64,000 nucleotides of DNA from Ilumatobacter fluminis (GTDB lineage Bacteria; Actinomycetota; Acidimicrobiia; Acidimicrobiales; Ilumatobacteraceae), in contig NZ_SOAU01000001.1 of NCBI RefSeq assembly GCF_004364865.1, positions 1,798,001 to 1,862,000 of the forward strand. Direction: 5' to 3'. The notes beneath the pieces are model-generated. The model was not told the origin of the DNA, did no database searches, and was given only the letters and a program-made list of their open reading frames with translations. Below are positions 27,516 through 35,488 of this stretch, in pieces (the first letter of the stretch is position 1; every line of letters starts with the position of its first letter). A program made the translations under genes and the position numbers.

Positions 27516-29491
27516 TGACGATGACGTTCGACACCGTGCTGATCGCCAACCGGGGCGAGATCGCCGTCCGAGTGGCGCGCACGCTTCGCGAGCTCGGTAT
27601 CGCGTCGGTCGCCGTGTACACCGATGCCGACGAGGCCGGTGTTCACCGCCGGGCGGCAGACCGATCGGTCCGCATCGGGTCGTACCTGTCGGTCGACGAC
27701 GTGATCGCCGCCGCCCGCGCGGCCGGTGCCCAGGCGATCCACCCCGGCTACGGCTTCCTGTCGGAGAACCCGGCCCTGGCGCGAGCGTGCGCGGACGCCG
27801 GTGTCACCTTCATCGGGCCGCCGGCCGGGGCGATCGAGGCGATGGGCGACAAGATCGCCGCCAAGGCGACCGTCGCCGCCGCCGGCGTGTCGACCGTGCC
27901 GGGGTCGAGCGGCGCCGGCCTCGACGACGCAGCGTTGGCCGATGCGGCCCGCGAGGTCGGCTTCCCCGTGCTGCTCAAGCCGTCGGCCGGCGGTGGCGGC
28001 AAGGGCATGCGCTTGGTCGACGACGAGGGCGGCCTGGCCGACGCGATCGCGTCCGCCCGACGTGAGGCGACGAACAGCTTCGGCGACGACACCCTGCTCG
28101 TCGAACGGTTCGTGACGAACCCTCGCCACATCGAGATCCAGGTCGTCGCCGACACCCACGGCAACGTCGTGCACCTCGCCGAGCGCGAGTGCTCGCTGCA
28201 GCGGCGCCATCAGAAGATCGTCGAAGAGGCACCCTCGCCGCTGCTGACGCCGCAGACGCGGGCAGCGATGGGGCAGCAGGCGGTCGATGCGGCTCGTGCG
28301 TGCGGGTACGTCGGCGCCGGCACCGTCGAGTTCATCGTGTCGTCCGACCGCCCCGACGAGTTCTTCTTCATGGAGATGAACACCCGCCTCCAGGTCGAGC
28401 ATCCGGTGACCGAGGCGATCTTCGGCGTCGATCTGGTCGAGTGGCAGGTACGCATCGCCGCCGGCGAGCCGATCCCGAAGGCGCAGGACGAGCTGACGTT
28501 CGACGGCCACGCCGTCGAGGTGCGCGTGTACGCCGAAGATCCGGCGCGTGGCTTCCTGCCGACGGGTGGTGAGATCGTCGGCTACCGGGAGCCCGATCTC
28601 GACGGCGTGCGCGTCGACTCCGGCGTTGCCGCCGGCACCGTCGTCGGCAGCAACTTCGACCCGATGCTCGCCAAGGTGATCGCCTGGGGTGCCGACCGAG
28701 CCGAGGCGTTGCAGACGCTCGATCGCGCGCTCGCCGACACGGTGCTCGCCGGCGTCACCACCAACGTCGGGTTCCTGCGTCGGTTGCTGTCGCTCGACGA
28801 CGTCCGGGCCGGACGACTCGACACCGGGCTCGTCGAACGCCACCTCGACGACGTCGCCGAGCGCAGCGGTCCCGACGCAGCGGCTGCCGCGGCTGCGGCG
28901 GCGATCGCACCGCTCCTCGAGCGAGCATCGTCGGCCGACCCCTGGACCGCGCTCGTCGGTTGGCGCCACGGCGTCGAGCGGTCGGTGCGACGCGAGTTCG
29001 ACCAGCCGGGTGCCGATCGGATCGAGGTCATCGTCTCGCCGGTCGGCGACGGCCGCTGGCGACTGGCCGGCGACGTGACGGGGGAGCGCGAGGTCGAGTG
29101 CGCCGGGTCACTCGACGGTCCGAGCGCCATTGTCGTCGACGGCGTGCGCTCCGCCGTGACGGTCGACCGACGCGGCGACACCTGGTTCGTCACCGTCGGC
29201 GGCGACACCTGGATCTTCGACGAGGTCGTGCACCGGGGCAACGACGACGGCGCGGCCGGTGGCCCGGGCGACGGCGTGGTCCGCAGTCCGATGCCCGGCA
29301 CGGTCATCGCCGTGCCGGTCGAGCAGGGGGCGACGGTCGCGGCAGGTCAGACGGTGGCCATCGTCGAGGCGATGAAGATGGAACACGCCCTCACCGCCCC
29401 CGTCGACGGCGACGTCGAGACCGTCCACGTCGCCGCGGGCAGCCAAGTCGCCCTCGACCAACCCGTGGTCACGATCACCCCCGCCGACTGA
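27515..29491 (+). CDS. mccA: Acyl-CoA carboxylase alpha subunit (biotin carboxylase plus biotin carrier)
   Basis: ATP-dependent biotin carboxylase fused to its biotin carrier, 658 residues. N-terminal VLIANRGEIAVRVARTLREL, HPGYGFLSEN, the ATP-grasp glycine loop KPSAGGGGKGMRLV near 157, EFFFMEMNTRLQVEHPVTE near 285 and the biotinylation site EAMKMEHAL near 622 are all intact. The segment between (470-570) is the linker domain that binds the beta subunit. It corresponds to accA1, pairs with the preceding beta subunit and would carboxylate 3-methylcrotonyl-CoA in leucine breakdown. ATG 27515 overlaps the beta stop; ATG 27521 is also in frame. Confidence 0.93.
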   Translation: MTMTFDTVLIANRGEIAVRVARTLRELGIASVAVYTDADEAGVHRRAADRSVRIGSYLSVDDVIAAARAAGAQAIHPGYGFLSENPALARACADAGVTFIGPPAGAIEAMGDKIAAKATVAAAGVSTVPGSSGAGLDDAALADAAREVGFPVLLKPSAGGGGKGMRLVDDEGGLADAIASARREATNSFGDDTLLVERFVTNPRHIEIQVVADTHGNVVHLAERECSLQRRHQKIVEEAPSPLLTPQTRAAMGQQAVDAARACGYVGAGTVEFIVSSDRPDEFFFMEMNTRLQVEHPVTEAIFGVDLVEWQVRIAAGEPIPKAQDELTFDGHAVEVRVYAEDPARGFLPTGGEIVGYREPDLDGVRVDSGVAAGTVVGSNFDPMLAKVIAWGADRAEALQTLDRALADTVLAGVTTNVGFLRRLLSLDDVRAGRLDTGLVERHLDDVAERSGPDAAAAAAAAAIAPLLERASSADPWTALVGWRHGVERSVRREFDQPGADRIEVIVSPVGDGRWRLAGDVTGEREVECAGSLDGPSAIVVDGVRSAVTVDRRGDTWFVTVGGDTWIFDEVVHRGNDDGAAGGPGDGVVRSPMPGTVIAVPVEQGATVAAGQTVAIVEAMKMEHALTAPVDGDVETVHVAAGSQVALDQPVVTITPAD

Positions 29492-29573
29492 AGCGTCGCC
29501 GGGACGATCGACTGCGCCGGAACCGGGTGAGACAGTTCGAGAGGCTCGGACGTCAGAGAGGGTGTGGAGCGAA

Positions 29574-30065
29574 ATGGGTGACGTGACCGTCGGGGCCGAC
29601 GCGACGGAGTGTGACGCAGGCGTGGCCGAGCTGTATCGCACCCGCCGCAACGCGATGGTCCGGCTGGCGTACGTCCTGACGCGCGACGCCGAAGTCGCCG
29701 ATGACGTCGTCCAGGAAGCGTTCATCGCACTCCATCGCAACTGGGCTGACGTCGAGCAGCATGCCGCCTACTTGCGGACGGCGATCGTGAACGCTTGCCA
29801 TTCCCACCATCGGCGGCTCAGAACGGCGCGGAACGCGCCGACGGAACGCCCGGCAATCGTGGAGGCGCCCGTTCGCTCCCTCGATCACGACCTCGACTCG
29901 GCGCTTCGCCGACTGAGCCGCGACGACCGAGTCGTGCTCGCGCTCCGATATCTCGAGGATCTGGATGATGTCGAGATAGCGGCTGTAGTCGGAGTGAGTC
30001 GATCGACGGTTCGAACTCGCGCCCAGCGGGCGCTCGACCGACTGAGGAAGGAGCTCGGCCGATGA
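29574..30065 (+). CDS. ECF RNA polymerase sigma factor, SigE-like
   Basis: Extracytoplasmic-function sigma factor of 163 residues. Region 2 is AELYRTRRNAMVRLAYVLTRDAEVADDVVQEAFIALHRNW, shown by core contacts near 19-58; region 4 has LSRDDRVVLALRYLEDLDD and the helix-turn-helix VEIAAVVGVSRSTVRTRAQRA. Its length and composition fit the actinobacterial SigE-family ECF class. ATG 29574 is preceded by GGAG with a short 4-nt gap; GTG 29562 is an alternative. It overlaps the next gene (ATGA, 4 nt), its likely regulator. Confidence 0.88.
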   Translation: MGDVTVGADATECDAGVAELYRTRRNAMVRLAYVLTRDAEVADDVVQEAFIALHRNWADVEQHAAYLRTAIVNACHSHHRRLRTARNAPTERPAIVEAPVRSLDHDLDSALRRLSRDDRVVLALRYLEDLDDVEIAAVVGVSRSTVRTRAQRALDRLRKELGR

Positions 30066-31126
30066 CCCTCGACCTGGATGAGAGGCTGCGGCAGTACTAC
30101 TCGTGTCTCGCCGACGAGGTCGACGGGCGTCCCGAGCGCCTGGACGAAGTCCTCGCACTGTCCGCGGCACCGACGAGCGAGCGGTCGGTCGCGAGCACCG
30201 GGCGTCGGTGGTCGGCGCTACTCGTTGCCGCGGTCGCGATCATCGTCGTCGCCGGCGTTGCTGCGATCGCAACTCGGGGCGACGATGACGCCCCGACCTT
30301 CGTCGACGCCGTCCTGATGACGAGGATGCTCAGCGCAGTCGAGACGCTCGAGGACGACGAGTGGGTGCTCCTCGGTGACATTCCGGACGGACTGGCGTAC
30401 ATGTACGCCTCGTGGGACGACTCGACGTCGACGCGCACCGACCGGACGGTCCGGTACGGCAACGAGCGGGTCAGCGGTACCTTCGAACGCCTGTCGGTTA
30501 CCGTCAGCGCAGGTGCTGCCGCCAGCGGCGAGACCATCGTGGTCGGCGGGCGCACCTGGAGCGTCGATGATCCGATCACCGGTGGCTGGACCGCAGTCCG
30601 CCGACTCGGCGATCAGGCCATCGTCGTGAGGGATTCCGGTGCGTTCGGCGTGGACGCTCGTCGACTCCTCGCCGAGCTGCTCGTCGTGACATCGTCGAAA
30701 CTGCCGGAGGCTCCGCTGGGTGACGATCTCGTTCTTGTCGCTCGGAGTTCGTCCGGAGCTCACCTGAGCGCGCAGCAATCCGGCGACTACTGGTCGACAG
30801 CGCTCGATGGTTCTCCGATGTGTTGCGCCCCGATCGACACAGATGTCCAGGGCATCACGTTGGAGCAGGTGAACAGCGTCGTCGCCGACGGTTCACCCAT
30901 GAGCACGACCGTGCTGTCGGGAACCGTGTCTGCGGCGGCTGCGACGGTGGGCGTCGAGTTCGACGATGGAACCGTCGCCGAGGCAGCGGCGACCGACCTG
31001 AGCGGCCGGTTCGATCGACGGTTCTGGGTCGTCGATGTCGTCGCTCCCGTGTCGGCCGTGCCCATCGAGGTGACCTCGTACGACGAGGCAGGGCGGCGGC
31101 TGGCCACCATCACCCCCGAGCCGTGA
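30062..31126 (+). CDS. Single-pass membrane protein, probable anti-sigma factor
   Basis: A 354-residue protein translationally coupled to the ECF sigma gene. Residues 1-47 are cytoplasmic (DLDERLRQYYSCLADEVDG), one transmembrane helix lies at about 49-70 (WSALLVAAVAIIVVAGVAA), and a large Ser/Thr/Asp-rich extracellular part of about 280 residues has no family I recognise. There is no HxxxCxxC zinc motif, so it is not a classical ZAS anti-sigma factor. By position and topology it should bind the sigma factor and sense an envelope signal. A Cys pair (MCCA) lies near 258. Confidence 0.65.
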   Translation: MTLDLDERLRQYYSCLADEVDGRPERLDEVLALSAAPTSERSVASTGRRWSALLVAAVAIIVVAGVAAIATRGDDDAPTFVDAVLMTRMLSAVETLEDDEWVLLGDIPDGLAYMYASWDDSTSTRTDRTVRYGNERVSGTFERLSVTVSAGAAASGETIVVGGRTWSVDDPITGGWTAVRRLGDQAIVVRDSGAFGVDARRLLAELLVVTSSKLPEAPLGDDLVLVARSSSGAHLSAQQSGDYWSTALDGSPMCCAPIDTDVQGITLEQVNSVVADGSPMSTTVLSGTVSAAAATVGVEFDDGTVAEAAATDLSGRFDRRFWVVDVVAPVSAVPIEVTSYDEAGRRLATITPEP

Positions 31127-31145
31127 CGCCGGCCGCATCCTGGGC

Positions 31146-31772
31146 TCAGACGACCCAGAGTTGTTCGCTGCCGATGGGGGTGAAGCCGACGGCGAGGAAG
31201 GCTCGCATCGACCGGGCGTTGCCGGGGGACACGGCGGCGAACACCGGCTCGCCGTCGGGGATCAGGCCGAGCGCGTCGGCAACGAGGGAGCGGCCCCAGC
31301 CGAGATCGTGACCCGCCGGATCGGCCTCGACGCCGAACTCGGTTCGGCCGACGAGGCCGGTCGACAAGGTGACGAAGCCGCGCTCGTCGCCGTAGACGCG
31401 CACGTCGTCGCGGATCGACCGGGCGTGATCGACACGGTGGTGGTCGTCGTGCCGATCGGTGCGCCCCAGACTCGCCGAACCGGCGCCCGTCCCGCGTGCG
31501 AACAGCACGGCGTCGAGGACACCGATCTCGGCGGCATCCCGCGCGAGCCACGACACGTAGCGGGGGTCGTGCGACCCGCCGTACCCGTCGGGCGGCGGCA
31601 CGTCGATGTCGTCGGAGGGCCAGATCGGCGCTGGCGCCATCACGTACGTGTGCCCGGTGAACGCGACGACGCCGTGAACGCGCCCGGGTGGATCGACATG
31701 GGTCACCCCACCGTCGACCGGCGGGAAGCGACCCTCGGTCGCATCGAGGAACGCCCGCAACAGCCGATGCAC
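31146..31772 (-). CDS. GNAT-family N-acetyltransferase-like protein
   Basis: Protein of 208 residues whose C-terminal half reads as an acetyl-CoA binding GNAT fold: GWGRSLVADALGL, VFAAVSPGNARSMRAFLAVGFTPIG, the usual motif B and the NARSMRAFLAVGF helix-strand. The N-terminal half (FTGHTYVMAPAPIWPSDDID) is not recognisable. The start GTG 31772 has TAAGGT 8 nt upstream, as in neighbouring leaderless genes. The substrate is unknown. It interrupts the carboxylase/dehydrogenase gene order and is transcribed against it. Confidence 0.68.
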   Translation of the reverse strand: MHRLLRAFLDATEGRFPPVDGGVTHVDPPGRVHGVVAFTGHTYVMAPAPIWPSDDIDVPPPDGYGGSHDPRYVSWLARDAAEIGVLDAVLFARGTGAGSASLGRTDRHDDHHRVDHARSIRDDVRVYGDERGFVTLSTGLVGRTEFGVEADPAGHDLGWGRSLVADALGLIPDGEPVFAAVSPGNARSMRAFLAVGFTPIGSEQLWVV

Positions 31773-31789
31773 GTTCGCGGACCTTACCT

Positions 31790-31872
31790 CCAGATGGGGT
31801 CAGGCACCTTCTGGCCTCTCAGGTCGATGGAGCCGCCAGGTCGTCGGCCAGAAGGTGCCTGACCCCATCTGG
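31790..31872. repeat. Long intergenic inverted repeat 1
   Basis: Two perfectly complementary 27-nt arms (31790-31816 and 31846-31872) with a 29-nt loop. The left arm begins CCAGATGGGGTCAGGCACC. It lies in the divergent GNAT/acyl-CoA dehydrogenase gap. The outer end sits 4 bp from the GNAT -10 hexamer. The ATGGGGTC core is shared with the palindrome at 45353, suggesting one repeat family. Confidence 0.85.
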
Positions 31873-31886
31873 GTCTCGCCCGAGAA

Positions 31887-31905
31887 CTTAGGCTGCGTTA
31901 AGGTT
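31887..31905 (+). promoter_or_regulatory. 19-bp shared motif and leaderless -10 of acyl-CoA dehydrogenase
   Basis: CTTAGGCTGCGTTAAGGTT, matching the motif before the carboxylase beta gene at 16 of 19 bases. TAAGGT (31899-31904) lies 7 nt before ATG 31912. Confidence 0.6.
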
Positions 31906-31911
31906 GCGGCT

Positions 31912-33051
31912 ATGGCATGGGAGCTGACCGAGGAGCACGAGATGCTCCGTTCGACCGTCCGCGAGTTCGCCGAAGGCGAGATCGCGCCGCACGCCGCCCA
32001 GTGGGACGTCGACCATCACTTCCCCGTCGACGTGGTCCGGCAGATGGGCGAGCTCGGGCTGTTCGGGATCGTGTTCCCCGAGGAGTACGGCGGTGCCGGC
32101 GGCGACTTCACCTCGCTGTGCGTCGCGATCGAGGAGCTCGGTCGTGTCGACCAGTCGATGGGCATCACCCTGTCGGCCGGTGTCGGTCTCGGTGCCAATC
32201 CGATCTTCCAGTTCGGGACCGCCGACCAGAAGGAACGCTGGCTGCCCGATCTCGTCGCCGGTCGGGCGCTCGGCGGCTTCGGCCTGACCGAACCCGATGG
32301 CGGATCCGACGCCGGGGCCACGAAGACCCGCGCCGAACTCGTCGACGGCGACTGGGTGATCAACGGCTCGAAGGCGTTCATCACCAACTGCGGCACCGAC
32401 ATCACGTCGCTCACCACCGTCACCGCCCGCACCGAGGACGGCATCTCGGCCTTCGTCGTGCCGGCCGGCACCCCGGGCATGATCATCGAGCCGCCGTACC
32501 ACAAGCTCGGTTGGCACGCCTCCGACACCCACGGCATCACGCTCGACGACTGTCGGGTCCCCGAGCACCACCTGCTCGGCAAGCCGGGGGAGGGGTTCCG
32601 CAACTTCCTCACCATCCTCGACGACGGCAGGATCGCCATCTCGGCGCTCGCCGTCGGGTGTGCGCAGGCGGCACTCGAGATGTCGATCGAGTACGCCAAG
32701 GACCGGATCGCGTTCGGCAAGCCGATCGGCGCGAACCAGGGGCTCGCGTTCCAGCTGTCCGACCTCGCCGTCCAGGTCGAGAACGCTCGCAACCTCACGT
32801 ACAAGGCTGCGTGGATCAAGGACCAGGGTCGTCCGATCGGGCAGATCGCGGCCATGGCGAAGCTCTACTCGACGGAGGCGGCGATGGACGCCGTCCGTCT
32901 CGGCACCCAGGTGCTCGGTGGCATGGGCTTCATGGAGGAGACGCCGATGGCGCGCTTCTACCGCGACGCCAAGATCCTCGAGATCGGTGAGGGGACGAGC
33001 GAGATCCAACGACTCGTGATCGCCCGCTCGCTCGGCTTGCCGGTCGGCTGA
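31912..33051 (+). CDS. Acyl-CoA dehydrogenase
   Basis: FAD enzyme of 379 residues that alpha-beta-desaturates an acyl-CoA. Blocks are GGFGLTEPDGGSDAGATKT (FAD and substrate contact), ALAVGCAQAALE, RIAFGKPIGANQGLAFQLSD, LGGMGFMEETPMARFYRDAK and IGEGTSEIQRLVIARS. The Glu in IGEGTSE is the canonical SCAD/MCAD catalytic base; isovaleryl-CoA dehydrogenases carry Gly there, so it is not a simple IVD. By position it resembles fadE19 next to accA1-accD1 in mycobacteria. The shared promoter motif suggests coregulation with the carboxylase. ATG 31912 is leaderless. Confidence 0.92.
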   Translation: MAWELTEEHEMLRSTVREFAEGEIAPHAAQWDVDHHFPVDVVRQMGELGLFGIVFPEEYGGAGGDFTSLCVAIEELGRVDQSMGITLSAGVGLGANPIFQFGTADQKERWLPDLVAGRALGGFGLTEPDGGSDAGATKTRAELVDGDWVINGSKAFITNCGTDITSLTTVTARTEDGISAFVVPAGTPGMIIEPPYHKLGWHASDTHGITLDDCRVPEHHLLGKPGEGFRNFLTILDDGRIAISALAVGCAQAALEMSIEYAKDRIAFGKPIGANQGLAFQLSDLAVQVENARNLTYKAAWIKDQGRPIGQIAAMAKLYSTEAAMDAVRLGTQVLGGMGFMEETPMARFYRDAKILEIGEGTSEIQRLVIARSLGLPVG

Positions 33052-33061
33052 CCGGCTCGGG

Positions 33062-33361
33062 TCAGGCGGCGACGATCGAGTCGACGCCGGCGTAGTCGTT
33101 GCCGACGAGATCGGCGTCGGGGTCGACGAGCCACGAGCCGTCGTCGGCCAGATACTTGAACCGGTAGCTGCGGCCGGGTTCGAGCTCGACCGACACCGAC
33201 CGGGTGCCGTTGCTGCGCTTCTTGAGGGGGTGGGCGAGTGGATCCCACCCGTTGAACTCGCCGACCACCGACACCGGCTGATCACAGTCGGAGGTGGGGA
33301 GGGCGAAGGTGATCTTGGTGGGCCGACCGCTGGTGGTCGAACCGTTGCTGCGCTTGATCAT
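33062..33361 (-). CDS. Isoamylase N-terminal/CBM48-like single-domain protein
   Basis: Small 99-residue beta-sandwich protein: ITFALPTS, VSVVGEFNGWDPLAHPLKK, then RSVSVELEPGRSYRFKYLAD and WLVDPDADLV. This is the glycogen-binding (CBM48/AMPK-beta) pattern, with VVGEFNGWDP diagnostic. It stands alone, without a catalytic domain, as seen in several actinobacteria; the ligand may be an alpha-glucan. ATG 33361 starts MIKRSNGS; an in-frame codon 30 residues upstream is less likely. It is convergent with the dehydrogenase gene, 10 bp apart. Confidence 0.85.
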   Translation of the reverse strand: MIKRSNGSTTSGRPTKITFALPTSDCDQPVSVVGEFNGWDPLAHPLKKRSNGTRSVSVELEPGRSYRFKYLADDGSWLVDPDADLVGNDYAGVDSIVAA

Positions 33362-33499
33362 CGTGAGCCTCGACGTCGTCGTGCGGACATGGACACGCGT
33401 GACGCTACGCCCGAGAACGAGCGTGATCCGGGACACGAACCGACTGTTCACCTGCCGGACACGGACTCGGCGGACAGCCGTGTCGGCGTGGGCGACGGC

Positions 33500-33961
33500 T
33501 CAGCCGCCGGCAAGCTTCTCGAGGGTCGCCTTCATCTCGGCGTGCACGGCGTTGATCGCCTGGAGCGGCCGCATCATCACCTTGAACTCGACGATCTGGC
33601 CGTCGTCGTTGCAGGTGATGATGTCGACGCCGTTGGCGTACTTGCCATCGACGGTCGTCTCGAACTCGAGCATCGCGTGGTGCCCCTCGCGGATCACCTT
33701 GACGTAGCTGAACTTGTTGTCGTCGTCCATGGCCGACGGCGTGCTGCCGGTGTCGGTCTCGGCGTCGACGTCCGCGAGCGTGCTCCCCGCAGCGCGCAGG
33801 TACATCTTGGTGATCTCACGCCCCTCCTGGGGCGTGTAGACGATCGGTGACAGGAACACGACGTCGGGGTGGAGGATCGAATCGAGTCCGCCCTCGAGGT
33901 CGCCGTTCAGGTGTTCGAACCAGCGGTCGAGGCAGTCGAAGATGGGATCGCGATCGCTCAT
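33500..33961 (-). CDS. SnoaL/NTF2-like protein
   Basis: Protein of 153 residues with an NTF2-like cone fold: FDCLDRWFEHLNGDLEGGLDSILHPDVVFLSP, then a central helix and strands HHAMLEFETTVDGKYANGVD and IITCNDDGQIVEFKVMMRPL. Such proteins are small-molecule isomerases, hydrolases or binding proteins. The GKYANGVDIITC segment is typical of the actinobacterial nuclear transport factor 2 group. It is preceded by CAGACT 6 nt before the ATG, a relative of the leaderless hexamer. Confidence 0.82.
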   Translation of the reverse strand: MSDRDPIFDCLDRWFEHLNGDLEGGLDSILHPDVVFLSPIVYTPQEGREITKMYLRAAGSTLADVDAETDTGSTPSAMDDDNKFSYVKVIREGHHAMLEFETTVDGKYANGVDIITCNDDGQIVEFKVMMRPLQAINAVHAEMKATLEKLAGG

Positions 33962-34011
33962 GGCGCCAGTCTGGCCCCGGTTCTCGGGCGCAACCCAGTC
34001 GGAGCGCGTCG

Positions 34012-35385
34012 TCAGGCAGCGGAGTCGATACTGACGTGGTGCCGATCGCCGCCGGCGCGCTTGGCGCGGTACATGGCGCCGTCGGCCTTGGCGATCAGCT
34101 CCTCGAGGTTGCGGTGGTGACCGAGTGCGATGCCGACGCTGGCCCCGACCTCGATCGTCTGGCCCTCGTACCCGATCGGCTCGCTCAGGACGGCGATGAT
34201 CCGATCGGCCAACTGGCGCACCGTGGTGTTAGCGAGTCGGCCGGCGGCATCGGTGAGCACGACGACGAACTCGTCGCCGCCGATCCGGCTGACGAAGTCG
34301 TCGGGGCGCACGGCGCGCACCAGCCGGTCGGCGATGGTGGCCAGGACGTGGTCGCCGGCGGCGTGGCCGTAGACGTCGTTGATCGGCTTGAACCGGTCGA
34401 TGTCGATGAACATGACCGCACAGTCGTCGGTCGTCGCCATGATCCGGTCGAAACGGTGTGACAGGCCGAGTCGGTTCGGCAGGCCCGTGAGGTCGTCGCG
34501 CATCGCGTTGCTCGCGATGGTGCGGTCGTTGTGCGCCTTGGTCGCGATCAGGCTGAGGAGTTCGCGCGCCTGGGTGATCTGGCTGATCGGACCCTGCACC
34601 GACGGGTGATCGACCGACGTGCACGCGACGAGCCGGAGCGTCATGTCGAAGTCGGGGGAGTGGGCGCCGGCGTGAAACACCGAGCCGAAGCCCGCCTCGC
34701 GCAACGTGGCGGCGACGTCGGCTGGCAGCATGTCGAGTTCGGTCCGGGCCGGCTCGGTCGACAGGCCCGCCCACGGCACGGGTGACACGGTCGTCGCCGG
34801 GAGCTTTGCGACGACGTCGTCGCTCGCCACGACGCAGCGGGCCGTGCCGTTCGCATGCTGTTCGAACACCGCCACCGCCATCGCGTGCGGCGGCAACGCG
34901 AGTCGTTCGACGAGTGGCGCACACCCTTGTGCGACCGGGTCGTGCGAGGCGACGCCGGCGAACACCTCGGCGAGGAGTTCGTCGTCGCGGCAGTTGCGCA
35001 CGTGGTACACGATCCCGTCGACCGCTCCGTCACCGAGGGCGTTGACGCCGGTGGCCTCCATCGGGATGATCCGTCCGTCGCGAGCGATGATGCGGAAACG
35101 GATCGGAAGCCACGGACCGTTCGTGGTCGCATCGTTCGCCGACGCGCTCGCGACGCCCTGGTACGCCTCCATGACGCTCGGGAGGTCGTCGGGGTGGACG
35201 GCGTCGAGCATCTGCATCCCGATCCCGTCGTCGAGGGTCCATCCGGACAGTTCGAGCAAGGCCTGGTTGCCGTACGACACCGTGCCGTCGGCGTTGACGA
35301 CGAGGACGGGTGTCGGGACCAGGTCGAGCACGGTCTCGTAGAACCGTGGGTCCTGCGGGAGTCGGGGATGGCGAGCTTCGGTCAT
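34012..35385 (-). CDS. PAS-GGDEF diguanylate cyclase
   Basis: Soluble 457-residue protein making c-di-GMP. An N-terminal PAS domain (about 18-130: VLDLVPTPVLVVNADGTVSYGNQALLELSGW) is followed by a middle sensor-like region and a C-terminal GGDEF domain (about 290-455). RIGGDEFVVVL near 366 is intact, and RPDD five residues before it is a complete inhibitory I-site, so feedback by c-di-GMP is expected. This contrasts with the GGDEF-EAL protein at 15663-17909, which has no I-site. ATG 35385 was taken at the PAS edge; the longer upstream frame has no domain. Confidence 0.9.
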   Translation of the reverse strand: MTEARHPRLPQDPRFYETVLDLVPTPVLVVNADGTVSYGNQALLELSGWTLDDGIGMQMLDAVHPDDLPSVMEAYQGVASASANDATTNGPWLPIRFRIIARDGRIIPMEATGVNALGDGAVDGIVYHVRNCRDDELLAEVFAGVASHDPVAQGCAPLVERLALPPHAMAVAVFEQHANGTARCVVASDDVVAKLPATTVSPVPWAGLSTEPARTELDMLPADVAATLREAGFGSVFHAGAHSPDFDMTLRLVACTSVDHPSVQGPISQITQARELLSLIATKAHNDRTIASNAMRDDLTGLPNRLGLSHRFDRIMATTDDCAVMFIDIDRFKPINDVYGHAAGDHVLATIADRLVRAVRPDDFVSRIGGDEFVVVLTDAAGRLANTTVRQLADRIIAVLSEPIGYEGQTIEVGASVGIALGHHRNLEELIAKADGAMYRAKRAGGDRHHVSIDSAA

Positions 35386-35488
35386 GTCGGGGCGGCGACG
35401 GTCGAGGGACGGGAACGTCTGCCAATTGTTCGGCAATTCGACGATGCTTCTTGACCGCTGTCGCGCCAGGACAGCCGTTATTTCCGGG
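35386..35488. other. Intergenic gap before the cyclase gene
   Basis: This 103-bp gap lies upstream of the minus-strand cyclase and after the stop of the minus-strand dienelactone hydrolase gene. It is locally AT-richer, with an inexact repeat of caatt near 35424-35444. No clear promoter hexamer at leaderless spacing is visible. Confidence 0.4.

Noticed and set aside
31912-33051. Isovaleryl-CoA dehydrogenase
   Set aside because: Context fits leucine breakdown, but the catalytic Glu is at the SCAD/MCAD position (IGEGTSE) where IVD has Gly, so only the general family was assigned.
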